Source of the DNA: Pseudomonadota bacterium
GTDB taxonomy: Bacteria; Pseudomonadota; Gammaproteobacteria; Burkholderiales; JABEVD01
Length of the DNA stretch: 40,490 bases
NCBI GenBank assembly: GCA_021802545.1
Contig: JAJZRS010000025.1
Location: forward strand, 1 to 40,490
Reading direction: 5' to 3'
In this document: piece after piece, positions 33,605-40,490 of the stretch
How positions within the stretch are numbered: the stretch's first letter is position 1
Layout of the letters: every line of letters starts with the position of its first letter
Notes under the pieces: model-generated
Seen by the model: only the letters and a program-made list of their open reading frames with translations
Told to the model about the DNA's origin: nothing
Database searches by the model: none
Program-made: the position numbers and the translations under genes

Positions 33605-34108
33605 ATGGCTTATCTAGGCAACAAATTGAATCGGCTGATCAGGGAACGGGCCTACTTGTCCGGCTCGTTAGCTGAGGTGGAAGATAAGACATCGGCACTG
33701 AAAGCGCAACTATCTGCACTACGCAGGGACAAACGTAAAATCCTGGTACGCCTTGGTGAGATCGACGAGGTTATCGAGGCTTTATCCAGGATTCAGGTAG
33801 GTCAAATACGGCCAATCCGGGCCATGCCCAGGCAGTATGTCAAGAAACACGGTGATTTCAGGAAGGAATTGATCCGTGTGCTGCAGGACGTCAACGGCCC
33901 GATACCCATGAGCCACCTGGTTCAGTATATGGCGGAAGCCTTTGACTTGCCGCGAAACAATCCTGCCGAACGCGAGCGAGCAACAGAGCTAGTCAGGCGT
34001 CCTCTCAATATATTCCGGCAGAAAGGTGCTGTGATCCGCCTGCCTACACTAAAAGGCACCACGGAAGGCATCTGGCAGTGGAACAACAACTACGATGGCG
34101 AGGCTTAA
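33605..34108 (+). CDS. Hypothetical coiled-coil protein, 167 aa
   Basis: ATG 33605. Residues ~8-65 are a coiled coil (LSGSLAEVEDKTSALKAQLS, KILVRLGEIDEVIEALS). The C-terminal half (FRKELIRVLQDVNGPIPMSH, PLNIFRQKGAVIRLP) resembles a winged-helix-like unit ending in GIWQWNNN. I do not recognise the family. Similar short proteins occur in mobile or accessory regions. It is AT-richer than the core genes and stands alone behind the pnp terminator. Confidence 0.6.
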   Translation: MAYLGNKLNRLIRERAYLSGSLAEVEDKTSALKAQLSALRRDKRKILVRLGEIDEVIEALSRIQVGQIRPIRAMPRQYVKKHGDFRKELIRVLQDVNGPIPMSHLVQYMAEAFDLPRNNPAERERATELVRRPLNIFRQKGAVIRLPTLKGTTEGIWQWNNNYDGEA

Positions 34109-34284
34109 TCTAGCTGCATTTCGGATGCTTTCGACCATAATACCGGGAAGCTCGATATCGAAGAGTGAAATCAGAATTACTGCTTTATGTAACGCATTTC
34201 CTCCTACAAAGTTAAATCCCATGGCTTTTCTTGGCACTACTAAAAACAAAGAAATAGTTTAAAATTCGATGAAAGGGGAAGTTT

Positions 34285-34554
34285 ATGCCTACAATCAGCA
34301 TGTTCTACGGCATCCTGGTGGCAATAATGTTCGAAGACAACGATCGTCACAACTTGCCGCATATTCATGTACGGTACTCCGGGCAGAAGGCGTCGATTAC
34401 GATCGAAGATGGCGTTGTACTGGCGGGAAGCATTCCACCCAAGCAACTGAAAATGGTTCAAGCCTGGATTGAAATCCACAAAGACGAATTGTTTGCAGAC
34501 TGGGAACTTGCGCTTGCTGGCGAGCAACCTTTTCGGATTGCGCCACTGCAATAA
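34285..34554 (+). CDS. DUF4160 protein
   Basis: 89 aa with the family signature MPTISMFYGILVAIMFEDND, HNLPHIHVRYSGQKASITI, then GSIPPKQLKMVQAWIEIHKD and ELFADWELALAGE. ATG 34285 has a GGGGAAG ribosome-binding site. DUF4160 genes are regularly paired with DUF2442, as here, a layout like a toxin-antitoxin or two-part regulatory module; activity is not established. Confidence 0.9.
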   Translation: MPTISMFYGILVAIMFEDNDRHNLPHIHVRYSGQKASITIEDGVVLAGSIPPKQLKMVQAWIEIHKDELFADWELALAGEQPFRIAPLQ

Positions 34555-34569
34555 CGAAGGAGTGTATTT

Positions 34570-34812
34570 ATGGATATCCTGCTAGATGTGATCCGAGTGG
34601 AGGCCAAGCCTGACTACACTCTGCTTCTGGAATTCGAGAATGGGGAAAGGCGGATATTCGATATGACCCCATTGATGGACAAGAAGCCTTTTATCCAACT
34701 GAAAGGCTCTCCTCTCTTCATGAAGGCATCCGTTGATTACGGCACCGTCGTTTGGCCGGGCAATATCGACATTGCACCTGAAACGCTTTACGACCAATCT
34801 CTCCCGTCCTGA
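34570..34812 (+). CDS. DUF2442 protein
   Basis: 80 aa, starting 15 bp after DUF4160 behind AGGAG. The family pattern is visible: VIRVEAKPDYTLLLEFENGE, RRIFDMTPLMDKKPFIQL, DYGTVVWPGNIDIAPETLYD. NifA-N-like small domain, suspected antitoxin or partner of DUF4160. A terminator follows at once, so the pair is a closed transcription unit. Confidence 0.9.
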   Translation: MDILLDVIRVEAKPDYTLLLEFENGERRIFDMTPLMDKKPFIQLKGSPLFMKASVDYGTVVWPGNIDIAPETLYDQSLPS

Positions 34813-34821
34813 CTTTAAACC

Positions 34822-34850
34822 AACCCCGTGCATTCGCTGCACGGGGTTTT
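34822..34850 (+). terminator. Rho-independent terminator after DUF4160-DUF2442
   Basis: CCCCGTGCA (34824-34832), loop TTCGC, TGCACGGGG (34838-34846), then TTTT. Strong nine-base stem, ending the two-gene unit 10 bp after the DUF2442 stop. Confidence 0.93.
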
Positions 34851-34869
34851 CGTCAAAAGCGGATGCCCG

Positions 34870-35031
34870 TCATCTATTTGAAGATGGATTATTGACTTTC
34901 TTTGCGCGAAGTTTTGCGCGCTCCTGTCTAATTTTAGATTGAATAATCTTGGAGCCCGCTCGAATTTTCTCCTGATCTGCAGATGAGAGTCGCGCAATAA
35001 AGTCATCCAGCGTTTCAATGTCATTAGTCAT
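34870..35031 (-). CDS. Small charged protein, 53 aa
   Basis: MTNDIETLDDFIARLSSADQ followed by a lysine/arginine-rich helix (KIIQSKIRQERAKLRAKK). Probably all-helical and soluble. ATG 35031 is preferred because AAGGCG lies nine bases upstream; in-frame ATGs at 35037 and 35058 overlap that site or the upstream gene. It resembles N-terminal parts of small antitoxins or HTH proteins only loosely, so no function is proposed. It is co-directional with and 17 bp after the small membrane gene at 35049. Confidence 0.45.
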   Translation of the reverse strand: MTNDIETLDDFIARLSSADQEKIRAGSKIIQSKIRQERAKLRAKKVNNPSSNR

Positions 35032-35048
35032 GACCATTCGCCTTTTTG

Positions 35049-35189
35049 CTACGTACAATGTCCGCTGTGAACATCTTGCCGATCTGCCTGATCATCGTTG
35101 CTGAGAATCCATAAAGCAAAGCTGACGAGGGCTATCGATCCAAGAGAAATAATGGCGCACATTACAATAGAGCCGGTTACTACACTCAT
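35049..35189 (-). CDS. Single-span membrane microprotein, 46 aa
   Basis: ATG 35189 has an AAGGAG ribosome-binding site seven bases upstream. The sequence has one membrane segment (GSIVMCAIISLGSIALVSFA) and a polar tail (DDQADRQDVHSGHCT). The size and a single hydrophobic span resemble type I toxin peptides or small membrane regulators, but no antisense RNA is evident. It begins just outside the left inverted repeat of the IS1595-like element, so its promoter may lie in that element. Confidence 0.5.
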   Translation of the reverse strand: MSVVTGSIVMCAIISLGSIALVSFALWILSNDDQADRQDVHSGHCT

Positions 35190-35210
35190 TTCTGCTCCTT
35201 ATAGCGATTT

Positions 35211-36369
35211 TGTCAGCCCCGTTTCGCATAATGACCCAATGGGCAGCACTAACCTCATCATATTATAACAACGCCACTTTGTCGTCGACCGACTACGACG
35301 TCGAGGCTTGAAACAGCAATTCCGCCTTTCGCTTGTTTCCTCTGCAATAATTGACCCAATCGATGGAGATTCCGCTGCTGCAGACACGGCGCAGGAGTGA
35401 TTTCACCTGCTCTTGGGTATCAGCCTTTCGGTAATCCTCGCGCCAGGCCATTTCGCAGGAATAATCCAGCATGTACTTCGGCGTGATGCGGTGATAAATC
35501 CCGATGCAGGAACGGCGCATTCTGCTGAAGAAGCTCTCGGCCTGGTTCTGGTTGATGCCCTCGTCGGTCGAGAATTCTTCCGAATGGTTCACGACGTCAT
35601 GGAGGTAACCCATCAGCTTCAGGTTGCCGTAGGCAGGGAGCTCGTCGGAACGAATCGTCGAACTCTTCCTGACCCATGACTGCACGAGCGATTCTATGTC
35701 GGCGCCATTCTCGGAGCGGCAGATCGCCGTGACAGTTCTTCCAGCGCCTTTTCCCTTCTCGCCGAGCATTTCCCTCATGACGATGACGATACGCCGGTTC
35801 GGATGGAACGGAAACGCCGATGCCCTGGTCTTGGTTCTGTGCTGACTGTATTTGTCCGGCACCTGGGTCTTGTCTGCTGGCGTCGCCTTCTTCTTTTTGC
35901 GGCCCTTGCGCTTCTTGCCGGAGAAGTGGCCGCCATCGATCTCGATCACCCCGGAGAGCTTTTCGGTGCTGACGCTCAACATCAGTGCCTCTCGGATCTT
36001 CTGCAGCAAGGTAAACGACGTGCGATATTGCCCGCCGATAATGCGGCGGAGCGTCAGGGCTGCCAGCCCCTTCTGGTTGATGGCGAAGGAGAAGATCGCC
36101 ATCAACAGCTTCCGGTATCCGATCTTGTGATCGGCGAACGGGGTTCCGGTCGTGACCGAAAACGTCCTTCCGCAATGCTTGCAACGCCACTGCTTCCTGG
36201 TGCGTATGGTGTGGTGCTGATCGACCACGCCGCAATCCGGGCAAATCTGCCTGCCCTTGCCCCATCGCATTTCCGCGAGAAACAGACGGGCCTCCTCGTC
36301 ATCCATGGCGGAAACGATGTCGAGTGTCAGTGGGGTGGATTGGCTTCGCAGCCAGAAGTAGGCGGGCAT
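35211..36369 (-). mobile_element. IS1595-family element, right end not visible
   Basis: The transposase gene is intact. On its 3' side a plausible terminal sequence begins TGTCAGCCCCGTTTCGCATA (35211 onward), in the style of IS1595/ISXO2-group ends. No inverted copy is found on the other side: the stop of the neighbouring gene is 15 bp from the transposase start. The right end seems to be deleted, so the element is probably immobile on its own. Confidence 0.5.
35293..36369 (-). CDS. IS1595-family transposase
   Basis: 358 aa. An N-terminal zinc ribbon (CPDCGVVDQH ... WRCKHCGRTFSV) is followed by TPFADHKIGYRKLLMAIFSF and the ISXO2-like catalytic domain: EIDGGHFSGKKRKGRKKKK (first Asp), IRSDELPAYG (second Asp), VNHSEEFSTDEGINQNQAES (Asn/His-containing third part typical of IS1595). 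All expected catalytic blocks are present. The short distance to the next gene upstream leaves no room for an element end or its own promoter. Confidence 0.9.
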   Translation of the reverse strand: MPAYFWLRSQSTPLTLDIVSAMDDEEARLFLAEMRWGKGRQICPDCGVVDQHHTIRTRKQWRCKHCGRTFSVTTGTPFADHKIGYRKLLMAIFSFAINQKGLAALTLRRIIGGQYRTSFTLLQKIREALMLSVSTEKLSGVIEIDGGHFSGKKRKGRKKKKATPADKTQVPDKYSQHRTKTRASAFPFHPNRRIVIVMREMLGEKGKGAGRTVTAICRSENGADIESLVQSWVRKSSTIRSDELPAYGNLKLMGYLHDVVNHSEEFSTDEGINQNQAESFFSRMRRSCIGIYHRITPKYMLDYSCEMAWREDYRKADTQEQVKSLLRRVCSSGISIDWVNYCRGNKRKAELLFQASTS

Positions 36370-36383
36370 CTGGAATGCTCGGA

Positions 36384-36806
36384 TTACCCGCGCTTGCGCG
36401 TCATGAAGGAATAGATCGCGATGATCACAGCCACCAATCCCGCTGAAGCGAACCAGATCCAGGACCAGACGAGCGTAGCTCGTTGTCCTGATGTTTGCGG
36501 CAGTTGCTCACTGGCTTTGGAATAAGCCACCATCATATTGCTGGTTACGTTGATGTGACGATCATTGTCCAGCAATATTTGTCCACTGCTGCCAAAGGCA
36601 GCGTGCCAATAACGCATCCTTGCCTTGCACATGCCATTTTCTTGTTTTGGCTTGATGCCGATGGATTCAACATAAGCGCAACCATCCTTGGTCAGCACCG
36701 CGTCTATTGTGGAAAAATCATCCACTCTGCCATCAACCACCAGCCCTATCATGAGAAAGATCGCAACGACCGCTGCGCCGAGAAGTTTTACCGTTTCGTT
36801 GTCCAT
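36384..36806 (-). CDS. Hypothetical membrane protein, 140 aa
   Basis: Two membrane segments, one at the N-terminus (LLGAAVVAIFLMIGLVVDG) and one near the C-terminus (SWIWFASAGLVAVIIAIYSF), enclose a ~85-residue extracytoplasmic domain with two cysteines (DGCAYVESIGIKPKQENGMC) that may form a disulfide. The short basic tail MTRKRG is cytoplasmic. Family not recognised. It is divergent from the LexA-like gene, so the operators at 36886-36947 may control it as well. Confidence 0.6.
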   Translation of the reverse strand: MDNETVKLLGAAVVAIFLMIGLVVDGRVDDFSTIDAVLTKDGCAYVESIGIKPKQENGMCKARMRYWHAAFGSSGQILLDNDRHINVTSNMMVAYSKASEQLPQTSGQRATLVWSWIWFASAGLVAVIIAIYSFMTRKRG

Positions 36807-36885
36807 GTTTTTCCAATGGTGTTTGCTGATGCAACCAGTGTCGAAGTTGCGAAGAGAACATTTTATTGATGCAACTCTATTCTAC

Positions 36886-36899
36886 AGAACATACGTTCT
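36886..36899. promoter_or_regulatory. LexA-like operator 1 (AGAAC-N4-GTTCT)
   Basis: Perfect palindrome AGAAC-ATAC-GTTCT. GAAC-N4-GTTC is the Gram-positive/actinobacterial form of LexA box, not the usual CTGT-N8-ACAG of Betaproteobacteria. A half site AGAACA is at 36855 and TGTTCT at 36911. Confidence 0.7.
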
Positions 36900-36926
36900 A
36901 TACGCAAATATGTTCTATGAATTCTA

Positions 36927-36954
36927 TTGCATCAGAACGTGGGTTCTATATAAT
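36927..36954 (+). promoter_or_regulatory. Promoter of the LexA-like gene overlapped by operator 2
   Basis: TTGCAT (36927-36932), 16 nt, TATAAT (36949-36954). The spacer contains the palindrome AGAAC-GTGG-GTTCT (36934-36947), so a bound repressor would block RNA polymerase. The predicted start (~36961) is one base from ATG 36962, implying an almost leaderless mRNA. Confidence 0.75.
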
Positions 36955-36961
36955 CAGGATC

Positions 36962-37534
36962 ATGAACAAGGATTCGATCTATCTCGGCCAACTCAGGGAC
37001 TATTTTGCCCAGCACAGGATATTGCCGTCCTTTGCGGCCATTGGCGCTCTGGTCGGCATGAAATCGAAATCGGCGGTGTCCGCCATGGTGAATAGGCTGA
37101 AGGACGAAGGGTTCCTCGATTTCACCCCGGAACGGCGGCTGCAGCCCGGAAGACGGTTCTTCGAGCGCGAAGTGCTGGACTCGGTAAGAGCTGGCGGCCC
37201 GCAGCCTGCCAACGATACGCATGCTCATGCCATGAGCATTGACGAGTACCTGATCGAGAATCCCTCGCGAAGCGTGTTGCTATCGATCAAGGGAGATTCG
37301 ATGATCGACGCCGGGCTCATGCCGGGTGACACGATCGTGGTGAAGAAAGGCGCCCCTGCATCGCCTGGCGATATCGTGGTGGCAATCGTCGACAACGAAT
37401 TCACGGTGAAGTACCTGGCGCATGATAATCGGGGCTTCTTTTTGAAGCCGGGGAACAAAGCATATTCGCCGATTCGACCACAGGATCACCTGGAGATCTT
37501 CGGGTTGGTCGTAGGGAGTTTTAGGAAATACTGA
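36962..37534 (+). CDS. LexA-like autocleaving repressor (S24)
   Basis: 190 aa. N-terminal winged-helix (~1-65: LRDYFAQHRILPSFAAIGAL, SAVSAMVNRLKDEGFL), linker with Ala77-Gly78 as probable cleavage bond (SVRAGGP), and S24 domain with Ser113 in GDSMIDAG and Lys150 in EFTVKYL. All parts for RecA-stimulated self-cleavage are there. The N-terminus is shorter and different from housekeeping LexA. The two GAAC-N4-GTTC palindromes upstream are its likely sites, giving autorepression and perhaps control of the divergent membrane gene and of the restriction gene downstream. ATG 36962 is chosen over 36866, whose extra residues would cover the operators. Confidence 0.85.
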   Translation: MNKDSIYLGQLRDYFAQHRILPSFAAIGALVGMKSKSAVSAMVNRLKDEGFLDFTPERRLQPGRRFFEREVLDSVRAGGPQPANDTHAHAMSIDEYLIENPSRSVLLSIKGDSMIDAGLMPGDTIVVKKGAPASPGDIVVAIVDNEFTVKYLAHDNRGFFLKPGNKAYSPIRPQDHLEIFGLVVGSFRKY

Positions 37535-37537
37535 ATT

Positions 37538-37555
37538 AACTTTCAGTTGAAAGTT
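37538..37555. repeat. Perfect 8+2+8 palindrome downstream of the LexA-like gene
   Basis: AACTTTCA-GT-TGAAAGTT. A two-base loop and no proper T-run make a terminator unlikely. It may be a protein-binding site in the 200-bp region before the methylase gene, in which I see no other clear signal. Confidence 0.5.
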
Positions 37556-37736
37556 GAATTTGCTAAGTAGTGCGAACTACAAATGCTTAAAACAGATCGA
37601 CGCTGAAGAATGCTACAAAGGCATAGCATCTAAAATTAACCGAGGCCGCTTCAGCTTCTTGTTCTTCATGCACATTGCATGAAGGCGTTGAGTAAAAATG
37701 AAGTTCGACTATAACTGGACCCAATAACTCACCAAC

Positions 37737-40366
37737 ATGACAAAACTAACAATAGACCAGAAGAAGGTTCTGACGGAGCAGATCAAGGCTCTTGATGAAG
37801 CCGGGAGCATTGTCACCGTCACACCCGGTCCCGACTTCAAGGGTGGGACGATCAGTTACAACAAACAGAGCGGAATCACCTTTCGCGAGTCAAATTTCCG
37901 GCTTACTGATGAAGAATACGTTAGGGCATGGTTGCTGGTGCGCCTGATTACGAAACTTGGCTACCCAGCGGATCGTATCGAGGTTGAACATACCTATACA
38001 ATAGGGCGTCCGTCACCGACCTATGCACAGATCGACATTAGGATTCACACAAAGGACTCTGTGATCGGCGAGAAAGAAAAGATTTTTATGCTGATCGAGA
38101 CAAAACGCCCTGATGAGTTTGATTCTTATGTGTCATTGATTGACGACCAGCTTTTTGCTACTGGCCGCGATGAGGTTTCCCGTGGCCTTCGGTACGTTGT
38201 TTGGCACACCGTCGAATTTCGTGGTGACGAGCCGCGTGACTTCTGTATGGTCATCGACTTCAAACAATTCACTGAGCACCGCGCCTGGGTAGAAGCTGGT
38301 GAACCAGGCCACAACCTGGACCTACCCCGTGAGTACGGAACAATCCGAAAGACAAAGTTTGTAAAGGGTGGCGAACACGACTTACGTACCGACTTGACTC
38401 GCATTGATTTTACTCGCCTACAACGTGATTTGCATAACCGTCTATGGGGCGGTGCCAAGATGGGAGACAACGATGTCTTCAAAAATCTGCTTAAGATGTT
38501 CATCGCCAAGATTCACGACGAAACCGGAACGGCCCCGGGATTCGCCTATCGATTTCAAGCTGACCTGAAAGATGGTCAGCCAGAGACTGCAGACGAGATT
38601 GTTGCCAAGATCGACGAGTTATATCGAGAAGCATTAGCGCACAACTTTGGCTATGACGCCGAGGCCCTAAGTCACGAGCGCATAAACAAAGAACAGTTCA
38701 ACGCAAACCTCATTGCTTATGTTGTGGAAAAGCTGGAAGGTATTTCAATCACCGACAATAAGTTCTTTGATGATGATGTGCTTGGCGCGTTTTTCGAAGG
38801 CATTGTTCGGAGTGGGTTCAAACAGGAGAAAGGACAGTTCTTTACGCACACCAACATTGTCAGATTTGTTCTCCATGCATTGGAACTTGATCTCGACATC
38901 ATCGAACGCCTTAATCGTAATAGTCCAACAATCCCGCATATCATCGATCAGTCATGCGGTTCTGGCACATTCCTGATAGAGGCCATGAAGCTGATCACAA
39001 AATCGGTTTTGCATCCACGCGATGATGTGCCGGCGCTTTCAAAAAGGGATCGAACTAGGCTCTTTGTCGATGAATGGTTCCGTCCGGGCCTTGAACCTAA
39101 GAGACTACAAAACAGATGGGCGCGTCAGTTCATTTACGGAGTTGAATATAGCCCTGACCTTGCTCTGGCGACCAAAGTAAATATGATCCTGCATGGCGAT
39201 GGTAACGCCAACATTTTCAAGAATGACGGCCTTGCTGCATTTTCGAAATATGAGCCGACGAAGGACAACCTGAATACCCGCCTGAAGTTGGAAGACGGCA
39301 TTGAAGCTCGCACCAACCTGGCTTACAAGCATTCGTGCAACGAGCAATTTGACATTGTGATAGGCAATCCGCCATTCAGCCTAAAGGATGCCCCCCGAAC
39401 TATTTCCGAGTACAGCGGGCGCTTTATGTACGCGGGCAAGAAGAACTCCGAGAATCTTTTTGTGGAGCGTTGGTATCAGTTGCTCAAGCCTGGTGGCAGA
39501 CTAGGGGTTGTTTTGCCAGACTCGGTTTTTGATACCAACGAGAATCTTTATATCCGGCTATTCCTCTACAGATTCTTTATCATCAAGGGCATTGTATCGC
39601 TGCCTCAAGTCGCCTTTCAGCCCTACACTCCCACAAAAACAAGCTTGCTATTTGCGCAAAAGAAGACGGAGACGGAGATTTCAGAGTGGGATAATGCATG
39701 GCGTATTGCAGCTAGAGAATACAAGAAGCTGCGTAATGCCGATATTGTGTCAACACTCCGCCTCAATGATCGATTGCGGAATAGCCTAATTGATATAGCT
39801 AGCCGTACAGATGTCGATTGGTATCCAAACGACACAATTCTGAACGCGAACACACTGCCTGCGTATATTCGTCAAGCTCTAGTAGATGGTTGCGCGGGAA
39901 GCGCTACATTGAAGAAGAAACTCCCCATATTGCTAGCCGATCATGACGCCTTCGTTACCGAAAATAGGCTCGCTACCGCTTATAAAGGGGCACAGGAAGA
40001 AGCAGCTCGCGCTACGCTCGCACGTTTGCTGCGTGATCGCAATCCGATTGACGCTGAGCAAATGGCATTTACCGACATGCTTAACGAAACCTATGATGAA
40101 ATCATATTGGCGAGCGACCTGAACCATACAGAAGATCCAAAGGGAGAGCCGTACTGCAATGCCTGGTGGTGCTTCGCTGAAGTTACTAGCCGCGCCGACC
40201 TTAATCCGCCCATTTTCTTTGCCGAAGCCACACATGTCGGATATAAGCGAACAACCAGGCATCCAGAGGGTATTCCTCAACCAAATATCCTGTTTTAGAC
40301 AGATAAGAGTGGTGAAATTGTAATCGATACTAAAAATCCAAAGTCTATCTTGGATTACATGCGAAT
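37737..40366 (+). pseudogene. Fused HsdR_N-like nuclease / N6-adenine DNA methyltransferase, interrupted by TAG and IS
   Basis: The open part (37737-40298) encodes 853 residues. Residues ~45-180 are a type I HsdR N-terminal-like domain with PD-(D/E)XK spacing (AQIDIRI ... FMLIETKRP). Then follows a HsdM-type methylase: KGQFFTHTNIVRFVLHAL, motif I SCGSGTFLIEAMK, motif IV NPPF in FDIVIGNPPFSLKD, and RLGVVLPDSVF. The stop TAG at 40296-40298 follows IPQPNILF, but the frame goes on with TDKSGEIVIDTKNPKSILDY until the IS end at 40367, as expected for this family. So a sense codon (perhaps CAG) probably became TAG, and the IS then removed the rest, including any specificity region. The catalytic core remains and could still be made. 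Confidence 0.8.
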
Positions 40367-40490
40367 TGACCTGCCTCCCACTAGGCATACCAGAATGAAG
40401 TTAGTAAAGTCCGTTTTTAGAGAGGAGAACGGACGTGAAGAAGCGTTTTACGGAAGAACAGATCATTGGGTTTCTGAAGCAGGCCGAGGC
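40367..40490 (+). mobile_element. Left end of the same IS3-family element, second copy
   Basis: Exact inverted copy of bases 2-125. It starts TGACCTGCC at 40367 directly after host codons of the methylase gene. Only the outer 124 bp are inside the window. Confidence 0.85.
40435..40490 (+). CDS. IS3-family transposase OrfA, first codons (partial)
   Basis: GTG 40435 behind AGAGGAGAAC opens MKKRFTEEQIIGFLKQAEA and runs off the window. It is identical to the copy at 1-57, the DNA-binding N-terminus of an IS407-type OrfA. Confidence 0.8.
   Translation, partial: MKKRFTEEQIIGFLKQAE

Noticed and set aside
34049-34249. Minus-strand open frame of 66 codons between the coiled-coil gene and DUF4160
   Set aside because: Some protein-like character, but it has no ribosome-binding site, overlaps the coiled-coil gene, and matches no family I know. 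The 176-bp gap is left as non-coding.
37538-37555. Terminator for the LexA-like gene
   Set aside because: The palindrome has a two-base loop and is not followed by a run of T, so it is listed as a palindrome only.

Overview
The window looks like the chromosome of a betaproteobacterium. The rimP-nusA-infB-rbfA-truB / rpsO-pnp block, a 490-residue NusA, DUF2288 next to greB, and small secreted and C-terminal repeat proteins of a type common in Nitrosomonadales/Gallionellaceae-like genomes all fit. The order or family level is a guess from protein flavour only. The core region is moderately GC-rich and uses AGG often for arginine. The first ~0.7 kb and everything after pnp (33.6 kb onward) look AT-richer and accessory.

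Both ends of the window are the same 124 bp in inverted orientation: the left end of an IS3-family element with the start of its orfA. The left copy cuts the 5' end off a DUF6602 gene. The right copy cuts the 3' end off a fused nuclease/N6-adenine methylase gene that already carries an in-frame TAG.

1.1-5.3 kb is the most unusual part. Eight copies of one ~45-bp element (six complete, two half copies), all in the same orientation, separate single genes or gene pairs: a small secreted protein, DUF1272, hicBA, a hicB remnant, a deleted DUF1272 joined to higBA, an S24 protein, a membrane protein, and an amylase remnant with an aldo/keto reductase. On the minus strand the complete copies look like a promoter (TTGGAW, exactly 17 nt, TAGGAT). 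Most have a CTGT-N8-ACAG-like palindrome beside the -35, which in one copy is an exact proteobacterial LexA-type box. The arrangement resembles a cassette array. Many genes here and just downstream are broken by internal deletions.

5.3-13 kb holds hypothetical genes, a phytoene-desaturase-like pseudogene, an orphan ParA ATPase with a small basic partner, a large secreted protein, and a lipoprotein/lipase-like pair. 13-18 kb holds a thiol-disulfide reductase, DUF2288-greB, and a likely c-di-GMP signalling operon (membrane GGDEF, Rossmann-PAS-GGDEF, rhodanese, CZB zinc sensor). 18-25 kb holds thioredoxin-SDR, Dps, a tandem-duplicated membrane-anchored truncated haemoglobin, an RlhA-like U32 protein, a pentapeptide-repeat protein, and a DODA-family dioxygenase behind an HPP gene interrupted by TGA at a probable Trp codon.

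25.3-33.5 kb is the housekeeping translation and RNA-turnover block, ended by a strong terminator. From 33.6 kb follow a DUF4160-DUF2442 pair, two very small genes, an IS1595-family transposase without a visible right end, a LexA-like repressor with GAAC-N4-GTTC operators, and the fused restriction/methylation gene.
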